A DNA stretch of 32,065 bases from an uncultured bacterium. GTDB taxonomy: Bacteria; Cyanobacteriota; Vampirovibrionia; Gastranaerophilales; Gastranaerophilaceae. The position numbers and the translations under genes were made by a program. Below are positions 15,475 to 23,698 of this stretch, in pieces; the first letter of the stretch is position 1; every line of letters begins with the position of its first letter. The stretch is taken from assembly GCA_949284715.1 (NCBI GenBank), contig CASDWH010000014.1:1-32065 (forward strand). Direction: 5' to 3'. The notes beneath the pieces are model-generated. The model worked only from the letters and a program-made list of their open reading frames with translations, was not told the DNA's origin and made no database searches.

Positions 15475-16269
15475 ATGTCAAGAAAACCGATTATTGCAGG
15501 AAACTGGAAAATGAATCTTTTACAATCAGAAGGGAAAGCTCTTTTTGATGGTATTAAGAACTTCGCAAAAGATTTTTCATCATCACAGCTTCCTGAAATT
15601 GTAATAGCACCTACTTTTACATCACTGTCGGCTGTAGCATCTGAAAAATGCAATTGCGGCGCAGGCTGTGATAAGATTGCTATTGCTGCACAAAACTGCC
15701 ACTGGAAATCTTCAGGTGCATACACAGGTGAAGTTTCTGTAGAAATGGTTAAGGATGCAGGATGTGAATATGTTATTATCGGTCACTCTGAAAGAAGACA
15801 GTATTTCTCTGAAACAGATGAAATGATTAATTTAAAGGCAAAAGCAATATTAGCAGGCGGTCTAATTCCTATTATCTGCTGTGGTGAAACACTTGAACAA
15901 AGAGAATCAGGAATTACAGACAGCCATATTGCTTCACAAATCAAAGCTGCATTAGACGGTATTTCAGCAGAAGATATTGCAAAATCAGTTATAGCATATG
16001 AACCAATCTGGGCAATCGGAACAGGCAAAACCTGCGACGCGAATGAAGCAAACAGAGTTATTGCAATGATTAGAAGTGTAGTAAAAGAAGTTGCAGGGGC
16101 AAGCGCGTCTGATTCTATCAGAATCCTTTACGGCGGTTCTGTTAAACCTTCTACTATTGAAGAACAAATGTCAAAATCTGATATTGACGGAGCATTGGTA
16201 GGCGGAGCAAGTCTTACAGCAGAAAGCTTTAATGAAATTATTGCAAACACAATGAAAGTATCTGTATAG
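15475..16269 (+). CDS. tpiA: Triosephosphate isomerase
   Basis: A 264-residue TIM-barrel enzyme interconverting glyceraldehyde 3-phosphate and dihydroxyacetone phosphate. Catalytic residues are K12 (G-N-W-K-M-N), H104 (G-H-S-E-R-R) and E176 (A-Y-E-P-I-W-A-I-G-T-G), with the flexible loop intact and the phosphate-binding Y-G-G-S-V-K-P. An extra segment at about 57-67 contains three cysteines (C59, C61, C65), making the enzyme slightly longer than the usual 250 residues. The next gene starts 24 bp later. Confidence 0.97.
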   Translation: MSRKPIIAGNWKMNLLQSEGKALFDGIKNFAKDFSSSQLPEIVIAPTFTSLSAVASEKCNCGAGCDKIAIAAQNCHWKSSGAYTGEVSVEMVKDAGCEYVIIGHSERRQYFSETDEMINLKAKAILAGGLIPIICCGETLEQRESGITDSHIASQIKAALDGISAEDIAKSVIAYEPIWAIGTGKTCDANEANRVIAMIRSVVKEVAGASASDSIRILYGGSVKPSTIEEQMSKSDIDGALVGGASLTAESFNEIIANTMKVSV

Positions 16270-16292
16270 AATTATAAAAGGAGGTTCAAAGT

Positions 16293-16544
16293 ATGGCACA
16301 GCAGTTTCCACCGCCGCAGCCCCAGCAAACGAGAACAGCACTGGTACTGTTTTTAAAAGGGTCAGCAACACCTGTGGTTTTGTATTTCGAAAACCCGCAG
16401 GCTGTATATGCCGAATTAAAACAACTTATGAAATCACCGAATCCTGTTCTTGTTGAGAAAGAACCAATCGGGCCTGTAAGAAAACTTTGTTTTGTATCTA
16501 CCCAGATAGCAGGTCTGATACTTCAAGAGGAACCATATGTATAG
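16293..16544 (+). CDS. Small unknown protein at the head of the yceD-rpmF-fab run
   Basis: An 83-residue protein I do not recognise. It begins with a Pro/Gln-rich stretch (about 4-13), then alternates short hydrophobic strands (A-L-V-L-F-L, V-V-L-Y-F) with a helix-like segment, giving the look of a small alpha/beta domain; no membrane helix is evident. An AGGAGG site precedes the ATG. Its last 8 bp overlap the start of yceD, so expression is coupled to ribosome and lipid genes. Confidence 0.7.
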   Translation: MAQQFPPPQPQQTRTALVLFLKGSATPVVLYFENPQAVYAELKQLMKSPNPVLVEKEPIGPVRKLCFVSTQIAGLILQEEPYV

Positions 16545-17022
16545 TGTAAAAATTAAGGACATTGAAAAAGAAGAAGGAAAAGTCCTTACACAGCATTTTA
16601 GTTTTGAGATTAAGGAATTATCCGCAAGAGTGGATAGTTCCTTGACCTTCAAATCTTTAGGCGAATTTATTGAAGTTACCGGGCATGTAGATGGTGAAAT
16701 TAATCTGGAATGCGATATTTGCCTTGAACCTTTTGTGCAAAAACTGGATTTTGATATAGACGAAACCTATGCCAAAACTACACTTTACGGTGAATACGGA
16801 AATGAAGTGGAATTAAGAAACGGTCAGTTTGTAACAGATTTAAACGGGGCGGATGAGATTGATGTTTATGACTTATTGTATCAATCTGTAATATTATCTT
16901 TACCAAATAAAAAAGTTTGTGGTATAAATTGTAGTGAAGGTCTTTTTGTAACGGATGAAGAATATCAGCCGGCAGATGAAAGACTTGAAATATTTAAAAA
17001 TGTAGAAATAAAAGACAACTAG
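16537..17022 (+). CDS. yceD: YceD/DUF177 family protein
   Basis: A 161-residue DUF177 protein. Members are linked to accumulation of 23S rRNA or the large ribosomal subunit and are almost always upstream of rpmF, as here. The C59-x-x-C62 in E-C-D-I-C-L-E-P-F and the C-terminal V-C-G-I-N-C-S-E-G-L are the family landmarks. It overlaps the preceding small gene by 8 bp and lies 36 bp before rpmF. The exact biochemical role is not settled for the family. Confidence 0.88.
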   Translation: MYSVKIKDIEKEEGKVLTQHFSFEIKELSARVDSSLTFKSLGEFIEVTGHVDGEINLECDICLEPFVQKLDFDIDETYAKTTLYGEYGNEVELRNGQFVTDLNGADEIDVYDLLYQSVILSLPNKKVCGINCSEGLFVTDEEYQPADERLEIFKNVEIKDN

Positions 17023-17058
17023 TCGAAGTAGAAAAAGCAAAAAGAAAGGTATAGAAAA

Positions 17059-17421
17059 ATGGCAGTACCAAAGAAAAGAACCGGGCATAGCGCTCAAGGT
17101 AAAAGAAGATCGAACTGGAAGGCAACAAAGCCTGAAACGGCAAAATGTCCAAATTGCGGTGCAACAGTTTTAGCACACACAGTTTGTATGTCTTGCGGAC
17201 AGTACAAGGGTAAAGTAGTAAGCATTAAGGCTCCCGGATATGTAGAAGCTGATGCGGCTAAGGCACCTGCAAAAAAATCAACAAAGGCAAAGAAATCAGA
17301 AGCTAAAGCTGAAACTAAGGCAGAAGAAGCAGCAGAAACCGTGGAAGTAAAAGCTGAAGAAGCTGCAACTGAAGCTGTTGAAGAAGTAAAGGCTGAAGCT
17401 GAAGAAAAAACTGAAGAATAG
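17059..17421 (+). CDS. rpmF: Ribosomal protein bL32 with a long charged C-terminal tail
   Basis: Residues 1-57 are a normal bL32: M-A-V-P-K-K-R-T start, then C-P-N-C and C-M-S-C zinc-ribbon pairs. The family is normally about 57-65 residues, but this protein has 120. Residues from about 65 to 120 are almost only Ala, Lys, Glu, Thr and Val, first basic then strongly acidic, a likely disordered or helical tail. The reading frame is open and in step with plsX, which follows 26 bp later, so this is not obviously a frame error. An AAAGG site precedes the ATG. The rpmF-plsX-fabH order is the conserved bacterial arrangement. Confidence 0.95.
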   Translation: MAVPKKRTGHSAQGKRRSNWKATKPETAKCPNCGATVLAHTVCMSCGQYKGKVVSIKAPGYVEADAAKAPAKKSTKAKKSEAKAETKAEEAAETVEVKAEEAATEAVEEVKAEAEEKTEE

Positions 17422-17447
17422 TTACTTTACATAAATAAGAGGAAAAG

Positions 17448-18500
17448 ATGACAAGAATAGCTATTGATGCAATGGGCGGAGATTACGCACCGTACGAAGT
17501 AATAGCCGGGGCTGTTTGGGCGGCTCAGGATTATGGTGTAGGGCTTGAGCTTGTAGGGAATCAGGATAGAATAGAACAGGTTCTTGAACAGATTTCAAAA
17601 GAGGGTTTTTTATCCGAGTGCGGCAAGGCAGGCAGGAAGCGCAGAGTACGTGTTAATGTAAAATCACTGGATATTAAAATTACCCACGCATCAGAAGTTA
17701 TAGAAATGGGTGAAGCTCCCGGACAAGCTATTCGCAAAAAGAAAAAATCCTCAATAGTATTAGCAGTAAACTCTGTAGCAACCGGCAGCTCTGATGCTCT
17801 GGTTGCTGCCGGGTCTACCGGTGCTGCTATGGCCGCGAGTTTGTTTGGTTTAGGTCGAATCCACGGTATTGACCGCCCCGCGATAGCAGTTACCCTGCCT
17901 ACTATGAAAAAGCCGATAGTCGTTATAGATGCCGGCGCAAACAGCAATTGTACTCCTGAAATGTTAAGACAATTTGCTATTATGGGGCAGACTTTTTCAA
18001 AGAATGTCCTCGGAATTGAAAATCCGCGCGTAGGTGTTTTGAATATAGGCGAAGAAGCAGGTAAAGGCAACGAACTTGCACAGCATACTTATAAACTTCT
18101 TGAGGAAGAACAGGATAAATTCAATTTTGTCGGTAATATTGAAGGGCGTGAAATTTTCCTTAATTTATGTGATGTGGTTGTTTGTGACGGGTTTGTAGGA
18201 AATGTAGCGTTGAAAATAACGGAAGGAACTTCTTCTATGCTGTTTAGAATGCTCAAAGAACAATTTAAGTCAGACCTTCTCGGAATGATTATAGGACTTC
18301 TTGCAAAACCGTTTATGAAAAGGATTTATACAAAAATTAATTATGAAGAATTCGGCGGTGCATTATTGCTCGGGATTAAAGGTATAACTGTAATATCTCA
18401 TGGCCGGAGCAAAGCGTATGCAATTAAAAATGCTGTAAGAGTTGCAAAAGAAGCTGTAGTTAACGGTGTTAACAGACAGATTGCAGAATCAGTTGTTTAG
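17448..18500 (+). CDS. plsX: Phosphate acyltransferase PlsX
   Basis: A 350-residue enzyme that turns acyl-ACP into acyl-phosphate, the first step of phospholipid synthesis through PlsY. The start I-A-I-D-A-M-G-G-D-Y-A-P, the A-G-S-T-G-A segment, V-V-I-D-A-G-A-N-S-N-C and C-D-G-F-V-G-N are all family motifs, and the length is typical. It lies between rpmF and fabH; fabH begins 21 bp after its stop. Its C-terminal third has the usual E-F-G-G-A-x-L-L-G motif. Confidence 0.96.
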   Translation: MTRIAIDAMGGDYAPYEVIAGAVWAAQDYGVGLELVGNQDRIEQVLEQISKEGFLSECGKAGRKRRVRVNVKSLDIKITHASEVIEMGEAPGQAIRKKKKSSIVLAVNSVATGSSDALVAAGSTGAAMAASLFGLGRIHGIDRPAIAVTLPTMKKPIVVIDAGANSNCTPEMLRQFAIMGQTFSKNVLGIENPRVGVLNIGEEAGKGNELAQHTYKLLEEEQDKFNFVGNIEGREIFLNLCDVVVCDGFVGNVALKITEGTSSMLFRMLKEQFKSDLLGMIIGLLAKPFMKRIYTKINYEEFGGALLLGIKGITVISHGRSKAYAIKNAVRVAKEAVVNGVNRQIAESVV

Positions 18501-18521
18501 GTGTTACCAGAGGGAGTAGAG

Positions 18522-19532
18522 ATGGCAGAGAATAGAATTCCGTTAAGAATTGCAGGTGTAGGGTATGGTTTGCCAAAAGCCGTTGTTACAAATGATGATT
18601 TAACAAAATTGTATGAAACATCTGATGAATGGATTTTTACAAGAACAGGGATTAAGGAAAGAAGAGTTGTTTCAGGAAATGAAACAGCTATAGACTTAGG
18701 TTTTGAAGCGGCAAAGAATGCTATTGAAAAATCAGGAATAAAAGCGGAAGAGACAGATTTGGTTCTTGCGGCGTCGTCTGCACCTCCGCAATTGTATCCT
18801 GCAATTGCCTGTCATATCCAGTCTAAATTGGGTATACCTAATTATGTACCTGCTTTTGATATAACTGCTGCCTGTACCGGACTTATTTACGGCTTGCAAA
18901 TTGCCAGAGGGCTGATTGGCTCTGGTTTGTACAAAAATATTTTAATAGTTGCAACAGACAATAATTCAAAATTGGTTGACTGGACTGACCGTTCAACATC
19001 AATTTTGTTTGGTGACGGCGCTGGTGCAATGGTTGTTACAAGAGCAGATGACGGAATTGATGATGTTTTATCACTTGATATTAGAGCAGACGGTTCTGTC
19101 GGCGAATATATTTATATGGACATGCCCGGGCAAACTTGTCCGCTTGTTGAGCCTGCTGAACAAAAAGACTGCCATATCAAAATGAACGGCAGAGAAGTTT
19201 ATAAATTTGTTGTGACAGTTTTACCTAAGTATATTGAAAAATGTCTTGATGAAGCGCATATGAAAGCAGAAGAAGTTGATTATCTTATTCCTCATCAGGC
19301 TAATCAAAGAATTATAGAAGCTATGCAAAGCCGTCTGGGGTATGACGATAGCAAAGTAATTTCCAATATCAGATACTATGGCAACACTTCTGCTGCGTCT
19401 ATTCCGATTGCACTTGCTGAAGGTGTTGAAAATGGTAAGATTAAGCTTGGAACTACAGCTATTCTTTGCGGTTTTGGTGCAGGTATGACATGGGGTGCAG
19501 CTATAGTAAGGCTTAGAGAGGGTATTTGCTAA
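18522..19532 (+). CDS. fabH: 3-oxoacyl-ACP synthase III (KAS III)
   Basis: A 336-residue condensing enzyme that joins acetyl-CoA to malonyl-ACP to start fatty acid synthesis. The catalytic triad is C118 (T-A-A-C-T-G), H258 (I-P-H-Q-A-N) and N288 (Y-G-N-T-S-A). The ATG at 18522 is preceded by AGAGGGAG; an in-frame GTG at 18501 lies before that site and is not used as start. The C-terminal G-F-G-A-G-M-T-W-G is complete. Confidence 0.96.
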   Translation: MAENRIPLRIAGVGYGLPKAVVTNDDLTKLYETSDEWIFTRTGIKERRVVSGNETAIDLGFEAAKNAIEKSGIKAEETDLVLAASSAPPQLYPAIACHIQSKLGIPNYVPAFDITAACTGLIYGLQIARGLIGSGLYKNILIVATDNNSKLVDWTDRSTSILFGDGAGAMVVTRADDGIDDVLSLDIRADGSVGEYIYMDMPGQTCPLVEPAEQKDCHIKMNGREVYKFVVTVLPKYIEKCLDEAHMKAEEVDYLIPHQANQRIIEAMQSRLGYDDSKVISNIRYYGNTSAASIPIALAEGVENGKIKLGTTAILCGFGAGMTWGAAIVRLREGIC

Positions 19533-19536
19533 CAGT

Positions 19537-19887
19537 ATGAAAATAGGTAGTGTAAAAAATTCTTTTAAACAAACTATACCTCCCTGGGTCGTTAATAAAA
19601 TAAAAGACGGTGTAATGACTATGGAGTTGATTGCTGTTGCCACCGGCGGGGCTTATGTCGGTAAGCAGCTAATGGATATGGAGTATGGTAAGAATAATAA
19701 TGAGTTAGTTAATCAGTATAACCAAGATAAATATAATGAAATGCCTGAAACCAATTTATCGGATACCGTCTGGAATAAAGCCGTATCTAATATTGAAGAT
19801 TCACTCAGGCAGGATAGTATTGCAATTACAAATTATGCCAAAGGGCTGCAATCGGTACGTGATAGTTTAGAGAATGTACAACAGTAA
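19537..19887 (+). CDS. Unknown small protein inside the fab operon, N-S-F-K motif
   Basis: A 116-residue protein with no recognised family. It begins M-K-I-G-S-V-K-N-S-F10-K11-Q, resembling the F-K motif of other unknown genes here. One moderately hydrophobic stretch at about 28-44, containing A-T-G-G-A-Y-V-G, may be a membrane or amphipathic segment; the remainder is polar, Asn/Gln-rich and probably helical. It starts 4 bp after fabH, so it is co-transcribed and perhaps translationally coupled; no strong ribosome binding site is seen. The position between fabH and fabD is unusual and suggests a lineage-specific addition. Confidence 0.65.
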   Translation: MKIGSVKNSFKQTIPPWVVNKIKDGVMTMELIAVATGGAYVGKQLMDMEYGKNNNELVNQYNQDKYNEMPETNLSDTVWNKAVSNIEDSLRQDSIAITNYAKGLQSVRDSLENVQQ

Positions 19888-19911
19888 GATAAATAAAAAA
19901 GAGGCGAAAGG

Positions 19912-19931
19912 GTCGGGTATACCTGCCCGAC
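19912..19931 (+). promoter_or_regulatory. Small hairpin in front of fabD
   Basis: GTCGGGTA (19912-19919) pairs with TGCCCGAC (19924-19931), including one G-U pair, around a 4-base loop TACC. It ends 5-10 bases before the fabD ribosome binding site (AAGGAG region near 19937). There is no T-run, so it is not a terminator; it may influence fabD translation or RNA processing. Confidence 0.4.
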
Positions 19932-19948
19932 AAAAGAAGGAGTATGAT

Positions 19949-20896
19949 ATGACAAAAAAAATGGCTTTTATTTTTCCGGGGCAGGGTGCGCAGTCTGTTG
20001 GAATGGGAAAAGATTTGTATGATAATTATGATGCCGCAAAAGAGGTATTTAATTCAGCAGACAGGATTCTCGGGAGAAGCATTTCATCAATTTGTTTTGC
20101 AGGGCCTGAGGAGGATTTAAAGCAAACAGTTAATACCCAGCCTGCAATTGTAGCAACTTCTATTGCTGCATTAGAAAGTTTTAAATCACAACTGGATGTC
20201 AGCCCGTCATATACAGCCGGTCATAGTCTTGGCGAATACTGTGCGATGTATGCATCAGGTGTTATGGATTTAGAAACGGCAATGAAGCTTATTCAAAAAA
20301 GAGCAGAGTTGATGGGAAAAACCGAAGGCGGTTCTATGGCTGCTGTTTTAAGCGCTCCTGAGGGAACTGTCGAAGAGGCTTTAAAGGAAGCATCATCAAT
20401 TGGTTATGTTGATGTTGCAAATTATAATTCACCTGCTCAGGTTGTTATAACAGGCGACAGCGCTGCTGTTCAAAAAGCGGGAGAACTATTGATAGCAAAG
20501 GGTGCAAGAAGAGTCGTACCGCTTGCGGTGTCGGGCGCATTCCATTCTAAATTCATGGAGAGTGCAGGCAAAGAGTTTGCGGAATATTTGAGCGGGTTCT
20601 CATTAAATGATGCATCTATTCCGGTTGTGACAAATGTTGACTCTGAATTTACGACACAGGCTTCTGATTTTATGAAAAAAATGCCTGAACAGATTTATTC
20701 ATCAGTTTATTGGACACAGTCCGTACAAAAAATGGTTTCTGACGGTGTAGAAATATTTGTAGAAATCGGCCCTGGTAAAGTCCTTGCGGGGCTGGTTAAA
20801 AAGATTGCTCCGCAGGCAAAGGTGTTTAATATTTTTGATAAAGCAACTCTTGATTTGACAGTAAGTGCTTTAAAAGAAGAACTTTGCGGGGTATAG
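19949..20896 (+). CDS. fabD: Malonyl-CoA:ACP transacylase
   Basis: A 315-residue enzyme that loads malonyl groups onto ACP. The catalytic Ser93 is in G-H-S-L-G-E-Y, His199 in G-A-F-H-S-K, and the N-terminal F-P-G-Q-G-A-Q is diagnostic. The ATG at 19949 follows GAAGGAG; longer open frame upstream overlaps the previous gene and lacks the family N terminus. Confidence 0.96.
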   Translation: MTKKMAFIFPGQGAQSVGMGKDLYDNYDAAKEVFNSADRILGRSISSICFAGPEEDLKQTVNTQPAIVATSIAALESFKSQLDVSPSYTAGHSLGEYCAMYASGVMDLETAMKLIQKRAELMGKTEGGSMAAVLSAPEGTVEEALKEASSIGYVDVANYNSPAQVVITGDSAAVQKAGELLIAKGARRVVPLAVSGAFHSKFMESAGKEFAEYLSGFSLNDASIPVVTNVDSEFTTQASDFMKKMPEQIYSSVYWTQSVQKMVSDGVEIFVEIGPGKVLAGLVKKIAPQAKVFNIFDKATLDLTVSALKEELCGV

Positions 20897-20916
20897 TACT
20901 AACAAAGGCAGGTGTA

Positions 20917-21162
20917 ATGATAATAAATAATATGGCATTAGGGGTTGACAATTCTGCCTTCAGTGGGCTTTTTCGGAATAAAGCAGAGAAACCTTTTCGA
21001 CGTGAGATTCTTCCTCGTAATGTATATTTGGAAAACGGGCGTGTAATAAAAATGGAAGAAGTTAGAAAAAAACTTGATAAAATTACTGGAGAAACTTTTG
21101 CTGAAAGATGCGGCAGAATTATAAAGAAAATTGCAATAAAAGCCGGCAAGTGTTTCAAATAA
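20917..21162 (+). CDS. Unknown small basic protein inside the fab operon
   Basis: An 81-residue, strongly basic protein with no recognised family. It starts at ATG 20917 behind a weak AGG site, after fabD by 20 bp. Its N terminus reads M-I-I-N-N-M-A-L-G-V-D-N-S-A-F15-S16-G17, similar in layout to the F-K-G/A motif of the other unknown genes. The C-terminal half is rich in Lys/Arg and could be a helix binding nucleic acid or membrane, but that is only composition. It is the second unrecognised gene inserted among fab genes here. Confidence 0.6.
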   Translation: MIINNMALGVDNSAFSGLFRNKAEKPFRREILPRNVYLENGRVIKMEEVRKKLDKITGETFAERCGRIIKKIAIKAGKCFK

Positions 21163-21207
21163 AGTTAAAATAGAAGAGTATTAAACTCTTAAAAAATAAG
21201 GAGAAAA

Positions 21208-21942
21208 ATGATGACAGAAAGAAAAATTGCATTAATCACAGGCGGTTCGCGCGGTATTGGTCTGGCTTGTGCTATTGAGCTTGCAAAAGCAGGGTGTGAT
21301 ATTATTATCAACGATATTTGCGATGCAGAAAAAGCAAAGCCGGCACTGGATGAAATTAAGGCGTGCGGTGTAAACGCTTATTTCTACAGCTTTGATGTTT
21401 CTGATGACAAGGCTGTTCAAGAAAATGTTGATAAAATGATAGCTGAACACGGCAAGATTGATATTCTTCTTAATAATGCCGGTATTACAAAAGACGGTTT
21501 GTTTGTAAGAATGGATATGGAACAATGGGAAAGAGTTATTAAGATTAACCTTACAAGTGCATACTGTGTAACACATGCTGTAATTAAACATATGATGAAA
21601 GCAAGACAGGGTTCTATTATCAATATGTCAAGTATTGTAGGCCGTCACGGCAATGCCGGTCAGGCAAATTACTCCGCATCAAAAGCCGGTTTGATTGGTT
21701 TAACACAAACCCTTGCAAAAGAATTCGGTTCAAGAAATATCAGAGTAAACGCTGTATGTCCCGGATTTATTCAAACAGCAATGACACATGATTTAGCAAA
21801 TATTGATGAGTACTTAAAAGCAATTCCGATGAAGAGATTAGGAACTCCTGAAGATATTGCAAAAGTCGTTAAATTCCTTGCACTTGATACGGATTATGTA
21901 ACAGGCCAGGCGATTGAAGTTGCCGGCGGTTTGATGATATAG
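21208..21942 (+). CDS. fabG: 3-oxoacyl-ACP reductase
   Basis: A 244-residue short-chain dehydrogenase, the NADPH-dependent reduction step of each fatty acid cycle. The cofactor loop T-G-G-S-R-G-I-G is at 11-18, N-N-A-G at 89-92 and the catalytic set S142, Y155, K159 is intact. AAGGAG supports the start; there are two adjacent ATGs, so the protein may begin at 21211. It is followed by a hairpin and a separate acpP promoter. Confidence 0.96.
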   Translation: MMTERKIALITGGSRGIGLACAIELAKAGCDIIINDICDAEKAKPALDEIKACGVNAYFYSFDVSDDKAVQENVDKMIAEHGKIDILLNNAGITKDGLFVRMDMEQWERVIKINLTSAYCVTHAVIKHMMKARQGSIINMSSIVGRHGNAGQANYSASKAGLIGLTQTLAKEFGSRNIRVNAVCPGFIQTAMTHDLANIDEYLKAIPMKRLGTPEDIAKVVKFLALDTDYVTGQAIEVAGGLMI

Positions 21943-21952
21943 GTTCAGGCTG

Positions 21953-21986
21953 TTAAAGAGGTATGTTTTATTACATACCTCTTTAA
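21953..21986 (+). terminator. Hairpin after fabG, probable weak terminator
   Basis: A perfect 14 bp inverted repeat (21953-21966 and 21973-21986) with a 6-base loop lies 10 bp after the fabG stop. The T-run behind it is poor, so termination may be partial. A second inverted pair, AAAAATTGT (21992-22000) and ACAATTTTT (22022-22030), follows. Confidence 0.6.
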
Positions 21987-22038
21987 GTCTTAAAAATTGT
22001 AACATTTCCCCGTGTACTGTAACAATTTTTATACTATG

Positions 22039-22066
22039 TTGCAAAAATATCTTTAAATAGTATAAT
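22039..22066 (+). promoter_or_regulatory. Promoter of acpP
   Basis: TTGCAA (22039-22044), 16 bp spacer and perfect TATAAT (22061-22066), with AAGAGGA before the ATG at 22110. A dedicated promoter fits the need for far more ACP than enzyme. Confidence 0.65.
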
Positions 22067-22109
22067 TTAGAATGACAGTGTTTAATACATTAATAAGAGG
22101 AAAATAAAG

Positions 22110-22340
22110 ATGAGTACATTAGAAAAAGTTAAAAAAGTAGTAGTTGACCAATTAAGCGTTGATGAAAGCTTAGTTACACCTGAAGCAAGCTTTACTGCTG
22201 ATTTAGGTGCAGATTCATTAGATACAGTTGAATTAGTTATGGCTTTTGAAGCAGAATTCGGCTGCGAAATTCCTGATGAAGAAGCTGAAAAAATTCAAAC
22301 AGTTCAAGACGCAGTTAACTACATTGAGGCACACTCATAG
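22110..22340 (+). CDS. acpP: Acyl carrier protein
   Basis: A 76-residue acidic four-helix protein carrying the growing acyl chain on 4'-phosphopantetheine at S36 of the D-S-L motif. Length and the [11 protein letters not shown] segment are canonical. It has its own promoter, and a hairpin separates it from fabF. Confidence 0.98.
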   Translation: MSTLEKVKKVVVDQLSVDESLVTPEASFTADLGADSLDTVELVMAFEAEFGCEIPDEEAEKIQTVQDAVNYIEAHS

Positions 22341-22366
22341 TCCGTAACCGGACAAACCGTGTTTGC

Positions 22367-22402
22367 GAGGGTGAAAAATTAAATATTTAATTTTTTGCCC
22401 TC
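22367..22402 (+). terminator. Attenuator-like hairpin between acpP and fabF
   Basis: GAGGG (22367-22371) pairs with CCCTC (22398-22402), and the AT-rich sequence between is also self-complementary through two G-U pairs, giving a near-continuous 17-18 bp stem. TATTTATT follows instead of a clean T-run. Partial termination here would lower fabF relative to acpP; this role is inferred. Confidence 0.5.
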
Positions 22403-22424
22403 TATTTATTAAGGGAAAGAGAAC

Positions 22425-23672
22425 ATGACAAAACGCAGAGTTGTAATTACCGGATTGGGAGCCGTCACTCCTTGTGGTATTGGTGTAAATGAATTCTGGA
22501 AGAATATGTTGGATGGTGTTTCCGGTATAAGTCTTACTGAGGCTATGGATACCGAACGTCATACAGTAAAAATTTCAGGTGAAATAAAGAATTTTGAGCC
22601 GGAAAAATATTTGGACGTAAAAGAGGCTAAAAGAATGGATAGGTTCACCCAGTTTGCTATGGTTGCGGCTGATGAAGCTATCAGAGATGCAGGATTAAAG
22701 GATGGCGATTATGACCCGTACAGAGTCGGCGTAATTGTCAGTGCTGCCGCAGGCGGGTTTAAGACTTTTGAAAAAAGTCACAAAGATATTATTGAAAAAG
22801 GCCCTACAAAATGTTCGCCGTTTACAATCCCTATGCTGATTGTAGATATGCCGTCAGGCAGAATTTCTATGAAATACGGCTACAAAGGCGTTAATAAAGC
22901 TGTTGTTTCAGCCTGTGCAACGGGTTCTCACTCAGTTGGCGATGCTTTTCGTACTATTCAGTACGGCGATGCGGACTGTATGATTGCAGGCGGTTGTGAA
23001 GCTACTATTTGTGATGTAGGTATAGGCGCATTTACTGCTGCAAGAACATTGTCTAAAAGGAATGATGAACCGAAGAAAGCAAGCAGGCCTTATGACAGGG
23101 ATAGAGATGGCTTTGTTATGTCAGAAGGCGCCGGTGTACTTGTTCTTGAAGAGTATGAAGCGGCTAAAAAACGCGGCGCGCATATTTATGCAGAGATTGT
23201 AGGTTACGGTCAATCTGCTGATGCTTATGATATGGTTGCTCCTTGCCCCGATGGTAAAGGCGCCACCAAGTCTATGGAATTGGCGCTTGCAGATGCCGGA
23301 ATGAAGCCGGAAGATGTTCAGTATATTAATACTCACGGTACTTCTACCGGTCTTGGTGATGTTGCGGAATCCAAGGCTGTTGAAAGAGTGTTCGGTGACA
23401 AAGAACATAATAAATCACTTTATATTTCATCAACCAAAAGTATGCATGGTCATATGCTTGGCGCGACAGGCGCGGTTGAGAGTATTGTTTGTGTAAAAAC
23501 TATTACAGATAATATTATTCCGCCGACTATTAATCTTGATAACCTTGATGAAAATGTTGCAAACCTTAATTATGTTGCAAATAAAGCGTTAAAACACGAA
23601 GTACATGCCGCTCTGTCAAATTCCTTCGGGTTTGGCGGACACAACGCTACTTTGTTGTTTAAAGAAGTTTAA
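22425..23672 (+). CDS. fabF: 3-oxoacyl-ACP synthase II (KAS II)
   Basis: A 415-residue elongating condensing enzyme. Catalytic C164 (S-A-C-A-T-G), H304 (T-H-G-T-S-T) and H341 (M-H-G-H-M-L-G) form the C-H-H triad, and K336-type lysine of S-S-T-K-S is present. The C-terminal N-S-F-G-F-G-G-H-N is complete. It is the last fab gene and ends in a strong terminator. Confidence 0.97.
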   Translation: MTKRRVVITGLGAVTPCGIGVNEFWKNMLDGVSGISLTEAMDTERHTVKISGEIKNFEPEKYLDVKEAKRMDRFTQFAMVAADEAIRDAGLKDGDYDPYRVGVIVSAAAGGFKTFEKSHKDIIEKGPTKCSPFTIPMLIVDMPSGRISMKYGYKGVNKAVVSACATGSHSVGDAFRTIQYGDADCMIAGGCEATICDVGIGAFTAARTLSKRNDEPKKASRPYDRDRDGFVMSEGAGVLVLEEYEAAKKRGAHIYAEIVGYGQSADAYDMVAPCPDGKGATKSMELALADAGMKPEDVQYINTHGTSTGLGDVAESKAVERVFGDKEHNKSLYISSTKSMHGHMLGATGAVESIVCVKTITDNIIPPTINLDNLDENVANLNYVANKALKHEVHAALSNSFGFGGHNATLLFKEV

Positions 23673-23698
23673 GGTTATAGAAATGTTCATATCATATC

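Noticed and set aside
18501-18521. GTG start of fabH at 18501
   Set aside because: The ribosome binding site AGAGGGAG lies between this GTG and the ATG at 18522, so it serves the ATG.
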